Position numbers and translations under genes: made by a program. DNA of 64,000 bases from Scleromitrula shiraiana (taxonomy: Eukaryota > Ascomycota > Leotiomycetes > Helotiales > Sclerotiniaceae): positions 2,158,501-2,222,500 of the forward strand of contig JABELC010000001.1 in the NCBI GenBank assembly GCA_028455995.1, in the 5' to 3' direction. Below are positions 1 through 12,422 of this stretch, piece by piece. Each line of letters begins with the position of its first letter. The first letter of the stretch is position 1. The notes under the pieces were generated by a model, which saw only the letters and a list, made by a program, of their open reading frames with translations, was not told the DNA's origin and did not search any database.

Positions 1-3000
1 TACGATAACAGCCAGATCACGGAAACCTCGTGCAACAACGCGCTCTAAAACGTCAACTGCAATCCGAATGGCTGAGGTCGATTCTTCTAATCGCCTTGAT
101 GCTCTAAAATCTACTTCTTCGGCCATTTTGCCATCAGCATGTACACGCAGAGACAGAAACAGAAGTTTTAGAAGCAGTCTATAGTACGATACATCTCCAG
201 TCGTAGGTGCAAGCTCGAAACCGCTGCCGAAACTATGAATTGTTTCCCATACTGTTGAAAGGAGACTCTTCATCCTTGGGATGTTTGGATTCAATTCCAT
301 CAACCGCTGACAAACTACGAGTGCAAAGTCCGCTCGTACTTGTAGCAATCGAGGAAATAACTCCTCTGTCCGCTGGCTTTTTGTGTTGGTTGTGAGGCAT
401 TTAAGAGCAGCATCAACCAAAGTTTCTTGATAACTATCATTGCTGGCGTCCTTGATATCTTTAGGAATGTTACTACTAAGTTCGACAGCGAAAATTTTCC
501 AGTTGTTTAAGAGAGCCTGTGAGATGTCAGCTAAACCCAAGAGGGCAATATAAGAGTCAAAAAAATATGCTCACCACCTGCGCGTCAACTAAAGAGATAT
601 TGACATTAGCGCTTATAAGTTCGACTCTGTAGCCATTGTCCTTGCGTCCATTCCAGGCTTGGTCAGTATGGAGCATCTTGTCAAGTAAGTCCAAGTCATA
701 GAAGTATTTTTCCCCAGCCTTGCGATGCTCCAAATTCGTTCTCTTGAAACTTTGTAGATTGCATGCAGCATATCTTGTATCGAAGTTTTTTCGTAAATTG
801 CCATGAAGGGATGAATTATAGCTTGGAACTTCCCCAGCATGAGTAAAGTAATAGCCTAGTCTGGGCATCAAGTCCTTAATAATCGAAGGTTTGCCAATTT
901 GCCTAGCATGGAAAAGATGCATCGCAAGAATTTCTGCAATATATGCTGCAATTCGTGTACGATGACAATCTTGGAGCACATTTCTCCTTTGGGATCTCGT
1001 CGCAGTTAAAGTTAAGGCGTACTTCGATAGATAGGTAATGAAGCTAGTACTGATTTCCAAGTCATACATAGTCCAAGGCCAATAGTTTTGAGCTAGAGCA
1101 ACGAATTCCAACATCATTAGGGCTTGAGTATCCGGAATGCCCCCTATATGTGACAGATCATCAAGGGCTGTAATAAGGAGTGGCTTCTGCAACGACGTAG
1201 ATTTAGAACCACCGGACTTTTTCTCTTTCAAGGCATCCCTGGGTGTTTTGCCTGTCAGAACATAGTTCGCAAACCATTGCTGCCGACTGCTCATGACCAT
1301 TGATAGGAAATGCCATATCGATCCAACATTCTCATCTCTAGCTAGTGGTTTGTCCAACTCCGACACAACGTGCAGAAAGTTCTTCGAAGTTCTAGCACCA
1401 AGACATCCTAGAAGTGAAGGAGGTTCCGAGATGCGGCCAGAAGCACTGACTATCATAGCCTCGAACAATTCAATGACAAGTTTTCGGTAGCAATCGCTGG
1501 CAGCATAAAGTCGAGCTATGAGAGGTGCTGTTGCAAATAATTGAGTCTCTAGGTGAGAAGACTTCTCCAGCACCGCGCCTACCTGAAGCAATCGTCTGGA
1601 GAATTCAAGTGCCGCCTTAACATCATCGTTCATCAGCCGTGACCGATTGAGGTACAGCGTAGAAGTAGGTGCATTAAAACCATCAAGTAGAGTTTGAAGT
1701 ATTGGTTTGAATCTCATAGGTCCAGCGGACTTGGAAAGGAAGCTTTCTGCAATAAAGGTAGCAGCAGGTATTAGGGCTCCCATGATGTGCTCAGGAACAT
1801 CGTCACGGTCAGAATCAGGTTCATTATTTAAATCAGAATTGGGGTCCGATACGTTTGGTCCAGGTTTTGGAACGGGATCTTTGACACCTTGTATTCCAAA
1901 ATAACAACCAAGCATCTTGTCGAACGATGCCATGATCGTCTTCGTCAACTGAAGTCGGTCATCCTGTTCAACGAATTTCCAAGTGCATGAGCTTTCCAAG
2001 ACCTCTGATAAGTACCGAGTGAAGGACAACAGGACTTTGGATAGGACTTGATCAGGAACGCGTACGTTATGCTCCTCCACATCACTGAACCGAGCAGCCG
2101 GGGTGTTAGTTTTGCGTTTCCTGGTGATAGCGTTGACTGCAAAATCATCCACAAGTGCCTCAAAGAGTCGAGCACAAGATACCAGAAATGTAAAATTTCC
2201 TGTTATGACTTCAACGTTTCCAACGATGCTGGAGAGTTTTCCACTGCCACGGTCGAAGCCCAGAAGTCCACTGCGCCCGATAAGAGGCCATACCCTTCCT
2301 GGTGAAAACTGAAGCAAGGCGTGCAAATATTGAATACAACTAGTCAGAACATCGAGAGATGCATCAGAAGTAGTCTCGTTTGATTGCCTCTGCAGCTCTT
2401 GTTCAAAAATATCTGATATCACAAGGGTGATATCTCGATTCCGATTTAATGCCGAACTGGCAGTCTCAAAAAATCTATTGGCAGCGTCTTGAATGACTCC
2501 TGTCGCCTCCCCAGATCTTCCTATACTTAAAAGGATGACTGAAAACATCCCAATAATTTCGGCTACAGTCTCTGGATCAGCCCCCTCACCAGTTATAGCA
2601 TCAATATCGTCACCAGCTATCAGGAAAGTTTCTAATAACTTTCCAAAATACCTGGCTCCGTTATAAGAGTGGAATAGAAAAGCCACTTTGGGCTCATTCT
2701 CAACAATCATACGGCCAATGGTACTAGCAGCTATACGTTGATCCTGGGCTGCTGCTAGAACCAATGCTTGATTTCCTCCTGAAGCCAGAAGTCGCCTATT
2801 TGCACCTCGCCATCGAGGCTCGAAAAGATGAAGGTCGGTAGTTAGTCGAATGGAATTGTTATTCTCCTCTTCCTGGATTGTCTCATAGTGTCCAAAATGA
2901 AGTGGTAACTGATATGTAAAGCTCGGCAGCCTCTCCAACAATGATATGACGGTCTTTAACTCTCCGGCTTCAACTTCACACAAAGTAGCTAGAGCATGGT

Positions 3001-4813
3001 TGAGTTTCAGAAAAGGAACGGATTCATAAGGATACCTATATAGGGCTTCTTGCCAGAATGTACGGAGCAACACAGCATCGGCAGTAAAAAGCCGGACAGG
3101 ATCGATATCGCCATGGGCCTCTCGCTCATCCACGAGGTCCCAGTATCCCTGACCACCATCGAGAGCAGATAAGATGACCTGTAATGTCTCAGGTATATAA
3201 CCAAAATCAGTGGCAGCTGCACGCATAAGCTCTAATATAGCCATTCTCATACTCGAACCAAGCTCAGGCATGAAGAAAGATGCACGGGTATTGCCAAGCT
3301 TCTGAGCAATGTTTGAAAGAGTGTCAAATACCCCACCATCATTCACAGATCTTATCGCAAGAAAATCGAGAGGGTCTCCCTCGGCGCGGTCCACGATGTC
3401 CTCAATGATTCCTTCATACATATCAGGTGCCAGAACCACTGCCGCTCCATTTCCTTGTTCGTCGTCGTCATCAAGGCCTTCATTCCGGCGGTGCTGGGCT
3501 TCCCTTCGAGCATATACACGTGAGCGTATTTGCTTCAAAATGATACTCCAAGAAAAGACAGCCGGGCTAGCAGTAACATAGGTTGATGATGCTGCGGTCA
3601 AAAGAATCTCGTGGAGTTCAGTGATTGCTGCTGTGTTAACAAGCCAGGGTGTCACAGGCAAACTCCCAAGAGATGTTCTGTCCAGTTGTAAAGTATTTCC
3701 AAGTTCTAACAAACAACTATCAGTTGTTAATATGGCTGTTGATATAAGTGTGCTGATAATTTGCAATGGTAATACAACTGCTTGGAGAGCCGGTTGAGCC
3801 TTAAAGTACTTGTGATCAGTAAGTAGAGCTAGAGTTTGGGACAATTATAAACTCACCATCTGTAATTCGCTCAAGAAGCCAAAGCTATTCATCAAGCGGA
3901 ACCATTCCAGCAATGGACTTGAGTGGCATATAGCTGGTGCACTTTCGGCCCATATGTGTTGAAAAATCACCTCCATCATATGCGTTGCCTCTATTATCTG
4001 GTTGCTTCCCCACTCAATCTCGAGTTCTTCACGCCCTCCATCCTCTGAAAACCACCCACTCCCATTTCCTTGAAATACTCGTTCGAAATTCGTTTTGATG
4101 GCTGTGATTAATTGAATGATTCTATCATCACTGGGTGTTGAACTATTCCATCGATTTACCACCTCTCGGGGCATTGATTTATACCAAATCAAATCTGTAG
4201 TGCCCTGTAACTGACTTCGTTGGTAGATGTATGCAAGGCACTTCCAAAAGTATCTTCGATCCGACAAATATATGCTCAACATCCGTATACGACGGGTTTC
4301 TCGTTTTTCGACATCAGATGGTGTTGACTCCGGTTGTGTACTCCCCACCAACGACCCAGACTTTATATTTCCTGCCGCATCTTGAAGGCTGATAGCTTCC
4401 TCTTCAGAAAAGCTTTCCAACAATTGCCCATGTGCTCGTGATTGATATTCCTCTACTACCACTCTCAGAGCAGAGACTTCGTCAACCTCAGCCTCTTTAC
4501 TCAGCCATACCGCATCTTCCTTGATCAAATTGATATCGTATTCTGCAGAGGAGTGATCGGCATTGATTGGCCTAGTTTTCTGATCGAATGCGGATTTCGT
4601 TTGGGGAGAGGGCCTGGGAAAAGCATTGCAAGGTTGTGATAATAATTCTAATACTTTTGGATCGTGGAAGAACTCCTCGATTTTGGATTCAGTTCCATTT
4701 TCGCAGGTATCTAGAAGCGCAAAGAAAGCAGTTTCCCATGAGATCAATATTTCTTCTCCCTTAAAACATTTCCCTAAGTCTGGAAAATAACGGGCTTCTG
4801 GAATTGGTACCAT
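1..4813 (-). CDS. NUP188: Nucleoporin Nup188 (partial; 3' end beyond the left edge)
   Basis: This gene encodes a large scaffold nucleoporin of the nuclear pore inner ring, an alpha-solenoid that in known family members binds Nic96 and sits next to Nup192. It reads right to left in three exons: 4813-3857, 3808-575 and 516 to the window edge. The introns are 48 bp (3809-3856) and 58 bp (517-574), both GT...AG with CTGA-type branch sites, and both leave the frame intact. About 1,570 residues are visible, starting MVPIPEARYFPDLGKC. Fungal Nup188 proteins are roughly 1,800 residues, so a few hundred C-terminal residues should lie outside. No catalytic motifs are expected. The call rests on overall sequence character (N-terminal FKGEEILISWETAF, long helical solenoid) and on size. 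Nup192 is the main alternative. The gene is divergent from the TRP gene. Confidence 0.82.
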
Positions 4814-5293
4814 CTCTCTCTACCTAAGCTCAAGGAGCCAAGATCTTTGGCAAAGTATTCTTTGGAAGCATGAGAGGGTTCAATTTCCTAATAAATACTT
4901 ATTGTTATGAATTTCCTTCACCAGTTCCAACTGTCAGTCAGTACACTTTTTATAGGATTCCAATAGTAGATGTTCGAAAGTTTTGGATTGACGCGCCTAC
5001 AGTATTCGCGATCAACCTCTTCGCTAGATCTTTTTTATTTTGACAGGGATCTATCTTAGAGTACAATAGAGAGCACCTTGTAGTACCAAAGAGTCGGAAG
5101 AGTATGAAAGCTCGGTGCATCGGTGGCTCGAAAGAAAAGAAAGCTTCCATACATAATTCAGTCGGAAAAATAATACTCACAATTCATACAAAGAAATTCA
5201 CTTCATAGAATTTACCACCAAGGATATATATCCTCCTCCAATTGTGTGAGATATCATTCTTTTGCCAAAGCATAGGAGGAATCAAAAAAGAAA
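4814..5293. promoter_or_regulatory. Divergent intergenic region, NUP188 / TRP
   Basis: This 480 bp AT-rich spacer lies between the two divergent start codons and must hold both promoters and 5' leaders. The base before the TRP start is purine-rich (aaaATG), a good fungal start context. I looked for the TGACTCA-type site used by the amino-acid control activator (Gcn4/CPC1) and saw no perfect copy. No open frame here looks like a gene. Confidence 0.5.
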
Positions 5294-7642
5294 ATGTCAG
5301 CTCCAGATTTGATTGATCATTCTCCACAGCAACCTGAACCTGCCCCCCCGCTATCAACTGCTTCAAATGTTATCCTAATTGATAACTTCGACTCCTTCTC
5401 TTGGAACATCTACCAATACTTAGTCCTCGAAGGTGCGACCGTTACAGTTTATCGAAATAATGAGATCAGTGTTGAAGAGCTCGTTGCACTCAAACCTACT
5501 CAGTTGGTTATAAGTCCAGGTCCAGGTCACCCCAAAACGGATTCTGGTATTAGCAGAGATGCTATCAAATGTTTTGCTGGCAAGATACCCGTCTTTGGAG
5601 TATGCATGGGCCAGTGAGTACTTTCTTCTTCTAAACTGTACAATGGGAAGCTGAACGAAGTATTTAGACAGTGCATATTAGACCTTTATGGTGGAGATGT
5701 TGTATTCGCTGGCGAAATTCTACATGGTAAAACATCCCCATTACGACATGACTCTAAAGGGGTCTACGCCAATTTACCACAGGATTTACCTGTAACACGA
5801 TACCATTCTCTCGCTGGCACACATCCAACCCTACCAGAATCTCTCGAGGTATCATCTTGGATCGAGGCAGGTGTCGATGGAGGCAAAGGAGTAATCATGG
5901 GGGTTCGACACAAAGAATATGTGGTGGAAGGTGTACAATATCACCCAGAGAGTATTTTAACAGCCGAGGGTAGAGTTATGCTTCGAAATTTCCTACAAAT
6001 GCAAGGTGGTACCTGGGCAGAAAATGAGCGTTTACAAAAGGAGGCTTCGGGCAATTCGAAGCAAATTCCCGTACATGCTTCAAGCGGGAGTAAGAAGGAA
6101 AATATACTAGAGAAGATATTTGCGCATCGAAAGGCTGCAGTAGCTGCACAGAAAGAAATCCCTTCGCAACGGCCCTCAGACCTACAAGCCGCCTATGATT
6201 TAGAGATCGCACCTCCACTTATCTCGTTTGTAGAGCGCCTCCGGAAATCGCCGTTTCCCCTCTCGTTAATGGCAGAGATCAAGCGCGCATCTCCTTCGAA
6301 AGGAATTATTTCACTCTCTACCTGTGCTCCAGCTCAAGCAAGAACGTATGCTCTTGCTGGCGCAAGTGTTATCTCTGTCCTTACCGAGCCAGAATGGTTC
6401 AAAGGAAGCATTGACGACTTGCGTTCTGTCAGACAAGCCCTTGAAGGGATGCCCAATCGGCCAGCTCTATTGCGCAAGGAATTCATCTTTGAAGAATATC
6501 AAATATTGGAGGCGAGATTAGCCGGAGCTGATACAGTTCTACTTATAGTCAAGATGCTTGATGAAGCAACTTTGGCTCGACTATATCACTATTCTAAGTC
6601 TCTTGGAATGGAGCCTCTGGTTGAGGTCAATACAGCCGACGAAACAGCCATAGCTGTCAAGCTTGGTGCACAAGTGATTGGCGTAAACAACCGAAATCTA
6701 ACAAGCTTTGAGGTTGATCTAGACACGACAAGCCGTCTCTTAGATCAAGTTCCGAAAGAGACCATCGTATGCGCCTTGAGTGGTATCGCTGGCCCCAAAG
6801 ATGTAGAAGCTTATCAAAAGAATGGTGTGGGAGCAGTCCTCGTAGGTGAGGCGCTGATGCGCGCCCAAGATACAGCGACTTTTATCCGTGAATTGCTTGG
6901 AGGCTCAACTCCTGTTGCCAAGTCTGCAAGTGGAAGTCTTCTTGTCAAGATTTGCGGAACGAGAACAGCTGAGGCTGCGACTGAAGCTATAAAGGCTGGT
7001 GCCGACTTGATTGGCATGATTCTTGTTCCAGGAAGAGGGCGATATGTTCCTTATAAGGATGCAATTGCTATATCTAAAGCTGTGCATCAAGCGGTACAGA
7101 CCACTGGAAGTGTTGTTAGTGATAGAGTAAGCAACCAAGCATCAGACTTTTTTGCAAATGCAGCCTTGAACATATCAAGTCATCGGCCACTCCTAGTGGG
7201 TGTTTTCCAAAACCAGCCTCTAGAAGAAATTTTAGAGTTGCAGAAGGCATATGATCTAGACATTGTACAACTCCATGGCAATGAGCCTTTAGAATGGGCC
7301 AATGCCATCCCAGTTCCCGTTATTCGAAGTTTCAAGCCTGGCCAGTTCGGTCTCAGAAAGAGAGGCTACCATACTGTTTCTCTCTTAGATTCTGCAAGCG
7401 GGGGCTCTGGGCAAAAGTTGGACATGTCTGAAGTCCAGGCTACTTTAAATAAAGACAGTGGATTGAGAGTTCTGCTTGCTGGTGGTCTGAATCCTGAGAA
7501 TGTAGCGGATGTTGTTCGAGCTGCGGGTGATGTTAGTGACAGAATAATTGGCGTTGATGTAAGCAGTGGTGTTGAGGAAAATGGTGCACAAAGTATATCT
7601 AAAATTAAGGCGTTTATAAAGGAGGCCAAAAGTGTTAGGTAG
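5294..7642 (+). CDS. trpC: Trifunctional tryptophan biosynthesis protein (GATase / IGPS / PRAI)
   Basis: The protein has three enzymes in one chain: the glutamine amidotransferase subunit of anthranilate synthase, indole-3-glycerol-phosphate synthase, and phosphoribosylanthranilate isomerase. There are two exons, 5294-5613 and 5668-7642. The 54 bp intron (5614-5667) splits a Gln codon right after the nucleophile elbow, giving a 764-residue protein. Visible motifs are IDNFDSFSWN near residue 30, catalytic Cys104 in GVCMGQQC, the GVQYHPES His/Glu pair near residue 195, MAEIKRASPSKG near residue 308 (IGPS phosphate/substrate region), VKICGTRT near residue 533 (PRAI start), and GGLNPENV plus GVDVSSGVE near the C-terminus (PRAI phosphate binding). 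This domain order is the standard one of filamentous ascomycetes, where the gene is called trpC or trp-1. All catalytic regions look intact. It should act in the cytosol with anthranilate synthase component I, which is not in this window. Confidence 0.97.
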
Positions 7643-8780
7643 TTGGGTCAAGTAGTGGAGAAATGTCTTCTGGCAATTTAATGATTAATGAATGACTAAA
7701 TGCGGTACATCTTGTGAGAGTTTAGTTGTATGTATCTCCTGTCGATTCGGATTCTATAACGCTTGAGAGAAACCAGAAAGCCTTGTTTTTGTTTTGTCAT
7801 TAGTGATTATGTTCAATGCTTTGATTTTCATCAACTATTTTCCCCGAGTCCGAAGCGAACATCAACCTTCCCCTATATTTATCAACGTCGATGAAAATGG
7901 ACGTCACCATTACTATTTCCTCTGCTCTGAAAATCCTGGTTATTGAAATTTAATTGTCTCTTTCGAGTTCTTATTTCCCATGAGATGGTTATTCTTCAAC
8001 AGTATTTTTACTCTGGTTTTCGTTTTCTTCTTTTTGAGTTGAAAAACTATTATCTCATCTTTAGTGATTTTCGCTGTGGGTAGTTAGTACTTCATGATAA
8101 ATGAATATTCACCTCCTTCCCACTTCTTGCAAATCCTCTCGTCTTACAACTCAACAACAACCACCTTTTCCTCCCGGTTTTATCTTAATCTTACTCTTAA
8201 ACCCCAACAGAACATTTTCGGCATTCTCCTATTTATTCTAAGGGGTTCAAAGTCATTGCATCTTATCAACTTCATAACTTCCACCGTCTCATCGCAGCTT
8301 ACAAAATACAACTTTCAACCACAAACGCAACCCAACATACCAAAAGATTCTAAGTCTAATCATACTTTAGATCAGCTATTATAGTAGGTTATCATTTATC
8401 TTCCCTTCTACGAATCAATTTCAAGAATATTTGGGTGAACTCGTCACCTTTTCGTTGAATCTTTCCACTTGAATTTCCAGCTTTCATCGGTTACCAAACC
8501 TGGCTCATCACACCTGCCTCTACTCAACATTCTTGGCCAAGGGTAGAGTAAATGTCTCTCGGCAACTACTAAGGCATACATGTGGCTCGTAATGATCTCT
8601 TCATTCTTTTCTGTCCATTTTACCAGGACTCTCTTTTATGGTATTAGATGAGATCATCGCTGCCATGCTTCATACGTCTAAAATCTATCCATAATTAACA
8701 ACTCCTTCTGCTCATCTCTAACGGCATCACAGACTACCAATTCGTTTTCTTGATCAACCTCCAGTCTTACATCTACCGTC
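7643..8780. other. Intergenic, TRP 3' side to BRCT gene leader
   Basis: This 1.1 kb holds no convincing gene. Its second half (about 8100-8780) is pyrimidine-rich with many CTCATC/ACTTCC blocks, typical of a fungal promoter and long 5' leader for the gene starting at 8781. The open frame at 8094-8384 has no recognisable protein character. Confidence 0.5.
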
Positions 8781-10171
8781 ATGCCGCCGATACGGAAAAA
8801 CTCATCTAAAACCCCCAACAAACCTTACTCCCGCCCGACAGCTCCTCCAAATACTATCAATCGTGGTTCCAAGAAGTCATACAGCAATGGTGCCATGAAA
8901 AAAATCTTTACAGGTTGCGTAATGTCACTTGCGGGTAATTTCGTAATGGTTAGGGAGTCAGACCGTTGGACTTATGAGAACATTGCTCAATGGATTCAAG
9001 GTCATGGTGGTGTGTACTCTCGGGAAGTCACTGAAGAGACTACCCATCTACTTGTTACTGTTGCGGAATATAAAAAGAGAACTACTCCGGGTACGTAACT
9101 TCTCTTCTCTTACAACATGTCTTGGAAGATAAATAGAAATCATGAAGAATGATGCTAAAATATTATCAGTTAAAAAAGCAATTTCAATGGGCAAGCGATG
9201 CAAAGTCTTGCTATTCGACTGGCTCGAAGATTGCCTAATTGCAGAGTCAGGTAAAAAGAAGAAACTTGTCACCAAAGGATACACAATGGGACGTGTTATT
9301 AAACGACTACATCACACCACTGAACAGAAGAAAAAATACAGAGAGAGTTTTGAAGCGGGTGTAAGGGCCGCGCGTGAATTAGTGGACAATCGTAGGTCTA
9401 TTCTTTTCTTAACCCCTCTACCTCACGTAACGTAAACGACAATATAGTAACACATGTATAGGTCTCCACCACATCTATACAGACCCTACCGGCTTTGAAT
9501 ACAAAGTCGTCCTCAGTCGCGTCCTACTAAACGGCAAAAACAAAATCCAAAAGTACACCGTCTACCTCTTTGAATCGCACGCTAGCCCCTGTACGTATAT
9601 GGCTGGAGCAAAACTGAGCGCTCCCCATCAACCGCATAAATATCTTAGGGACGAATGCCACCCCAAGTGTTTCGAAGAAGCCTTTCGAGATTTCAAACAC
9701 ATTTTTAAGTTAAAGACCGGTATTGAGTGGGACGATAGGTTCGAGCCGCTTCCTAAAAATCATCCAGAATTGAATTTCAGGTTTCAGAGACCTACCTTGG
9801 GTCGTCCAGTTGGTGCATTGCCTAGTTGGCGAAAACCACCCACATGGGATGAAGAGGAGAAGACTGTGGACTCTTGTGGGGAGAGTGTAAAGGATGGGGA
9901 AAGTAGTGAGGATGAGATTCGAAACGATGAACTAATCGCTCTTGAAAATGAACCTATGCATGGGGAGGGCGAATACGATAGCGATAGTGATGTGGATGAG
10001 GAGATTGATGTTGTTTCTCGATTGGAGAGAAAGAAGGAGATGCCGCGACAACTTGCTTGTTCATTACCATCGCCACCATCATCATTACCTCGAAATGCTC
10101 CGATAGTGATTGAGATCTTGGATTCGAGCACGGAGGTTGGTGATTCGGATCCTGAGGTCCTGAGTTCCTAG
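8781..10171 (+). CDS. BRCT domain protein with WGR-like domain
   Basis: The gene has three exons (8781-9090, 9137-9391, 9462-10171) with 46 bp and 70 bp introns, giving 424 residues. After a basic, disordered N-terminus, residues about 35-125 form a BRCT fold: KKIFTGCVMSLAG, a GGVYSREVTEETTHLLV strand, and CKVLLFDWLEDCL carrying the conserved Trp. Residues about 190-275 resemble a WGR module as found in PARP proteins: YTDPTGFEYKVVL, KYTVYLFES, then CFEEAFRDFKHIFKLKTG followed by IEWDDRF. The tail is acidic and low-complexity. BRCT domains bind phosphopeptides or DNA ends, and WGR contributes to DNA binding in PARPs. No ADP-ribosyltransferase catalytic domain follows. I infer a nuclear DNA-damage-related role. 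The second intron could use an alternative AG at about 9446, but only the AG at 9460-9461 keeps the frame. Confidence 0.85.
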
Positions 10172-11394
10172 TCTTTCTTCTACATATCTCCTCATAAGCA
10201 GACGCATCTTTCTATTTAAATGAGGTCAATGCCCTCGCCTCAAACGCCTATAATCCCATTGTCGTTGTCATTATCGCAAACAACTATCGTCAAGAAAACA
10301 ATCAATTCATATAAACCATCACTCATCAGGCATACACAAACTCCATAACATAATAACAACAACAGCTCATTCTAATCGCAATCAAGGAACAACCACAATA
10401 GTTATCACCCACTGTTGTCACCAACCAAAGTCTTCCATTTGAACACTCAAAACTATCATTCCCATACATATATACATACATACATACATACATACATACA
10501 TACATACATACATACATACATACATACATACATACATACATCGACTTACTACATCTCGAAAATCTACATAGCTCTCTCCCTCTCTCGCTGTCACATTTAC
10601 AACACAATCACATCCCCCCCCCTCCCGCGGAAGTCATACTCATATTCAACACATCTACTTACAGGCCGTATCGTTTTATCTCACCACTCAACACTCAGCA
10701 CTCAGCACTCAATACTTTACGCTTTACAGTTTACAGTTTACAGTTTCCCGGAAACAAATTTGACAATATTCTCAACAGCACTAGACGAACAAATTTCTTT
10801 ACTCGGATGTTATTTCTCATTTGCTTTAGTTTCTGCCTTTAATTTTGCTTCCCTGAAATAGGGGATGGATGATCTGGATGAAAGAATGAATACGGATTAG
10901 GGGAGATGGAATTAGGAGAAACATATCAGTGGGGTGCAATTTCTATCCTTAATAGTTACACACGCTTCAGCAACAAATGGGAATATTATCATCATATCAT
11001 GCCCATAAATGTACTAATGCATATTCGTGAGATATATTCGACTTATTTGTAATTTCTCATAATTTTACTTCTAAGCTATCCTGATGAATTTAAACCTACT
11101 ACTGTATATGTATAAAAGTAGCACAGTACATATAAACAATGGTTTAAGCGTATATGATCCTTCTTCCCCACCACAAAACACCATGAATGCACACCGCGCC
11201 ATTGAATGTACAAGACAAATCTACTACTATGGTATCATGCGGATTACAAGAGAGAAAGAGCCCATTTAAGATCCAACCACCCATCCAATGCAACCCGCTT
11301 ACCCATTACATATTCCCCCAAGAAACGCCCCTTATGTATTTTCCCATTTCAATGTCCAACCCCAAACCAGCATAATCTCAAACCGAATAACGGA
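10172..11394. other. Intergenic region between convergent genes
   Basis: This 1.2 kb lies between the ends of the BRCT gene and Use1, so it is mostly 3' untranslated and spacer sequence. It holds the tetranucleotide microsatellite listed separately. Open frames around 10326-10861 are produced by that repeat and are not credible genes. Confidence 0.55.
10472..10540. repeat. (ATAC)n microsatellite
   Basis: About 17 near-perfect tandem copies of a CATA/TACA tetranucleotide. It is the reverse-complement family of the larger GTAT tract near 21.1 kb. Confidence 0.95.
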
Positions 11395-12422
11395 CTAAAA
11401 CCTTAATTTCGGCAACACAAATACAATAACCAACGCCAATACCATCAGCCCTGCAATATTAGCATACATCAACATCCGTCCCCACCAATTCTTCCCTTCC
11501 GTCATGGACCTCAAATACCCCATCCTCTTCGAAGCAGCCTCCAGCCCTAACTCATTCTTATCCATTCCCGCAACCGCAGAATCGAGAACATGAGAATCGG
11601 ATGCGAGGGTTGAAGCGAATGATTGGGAGGAAGCTTTGAGTTGCTGGGCCATGGCTAGGAGGGAGGAAGTGAGGGCCTCTTGTTCGGTACGGTTGTGTGT
11701 TAAGAGAGTTTCGGTTGTGGATGTGGGGGGAGGGGCGGGGGAGGTGGAGGTGGGGGATGTGGAGGTTGTGTAAGCGCGGGTGGAGGGGGGTTGGGAGAAG
11801 AGTTCGGAGCGGGGGTTGCGGGATCGGAGGGTGGATGGTTCTTCTATTGGGGAGGAGGATTCTGCAGATACTGGGGGTGGTGTATGTGTGGTTGGTGAAG
11901 GTGTAGAATCCCCGTCATGAGTAGTAGCGGCCTCGTCTGTAGTTTCCGAAGGGGTATCTTGTCCCAATAAATCCTCCTCTTCTGATGTATCATTCTCTGC
12001 GTCCCATTCCAGGAGCTACAAGTTGTCAGCAAGCATCCAATAATAAATTCAAAACCAACGAACCTCCTGAAATTCCTTCAAACGTTCATCAAGTCTAGCC
12101 ACCAATTCCCGTTTGCGAAGTAAACCAGCTTGAACCTCCTGTTTCTTCGATTGCACTTTAATAGTTTGTGCATCCTGCTCTACACGCACTAGGAGAGTAA
12201 TGGCGTATTCTAAATTCTGCAATTCTCAAATCAGCCATTATCCACTCAACAACAGGAATCCAAAAACATTACTGTGCGTAATTTCTCTTGTTCAAAACGA
12301 TTTGGAGGTTTCCTAGCAACATTGGGAGATAACAATAATTTCTGTAACCTATCCAACATTCGATCCAAATTTATAAATGTAGGATCATGGGATGGAGATG
12401 GTATTGAATTAAGTCTCGCCAT
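11395..12422 (-). CDS. USE1: SNARE protein Use1 (ER, retrograde Golgi-to-ER transport)
   Basis: Use1 is a SNARE on the ER membrane that helps fuse COPI vesicles returning from the Golgi. It has three exons read right to left, 12422-12273, 12216-12064 and 12015-11395, with introns of 56 bp and 48 bp, giving 307 residues. The N-terminus (MARLNSIPSPSHDPTF) and the helix NLEYAITLLVRVEQDAQTIK match the Use1 family. A Ser/Thr/Pro-rich linker follows (about residues 120-200), then the SNARE motif containing LAMAQQLKASSQSFASTL, the central DKNE region, and a C-terminal anchor (about residues 283-303). The chain ends KLRF. An in-frame ATG 60 bp upstream (12482) exists; I prefer 12422 because MARLN is the usual family start. 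The coding strand turns from C-rich to G-rich partway through exon 3. Confidence 0.88.

Noticed and set aside
10326..10861. Open frames of repeated Tyr-Ile-His-Thr or Met-Tyr-Val-Cys across the ATAC tract
   Set aside because: They exist only because a tetranucleotide repeat with no stop in that frame is translated; there is no protein character outside the repeat.
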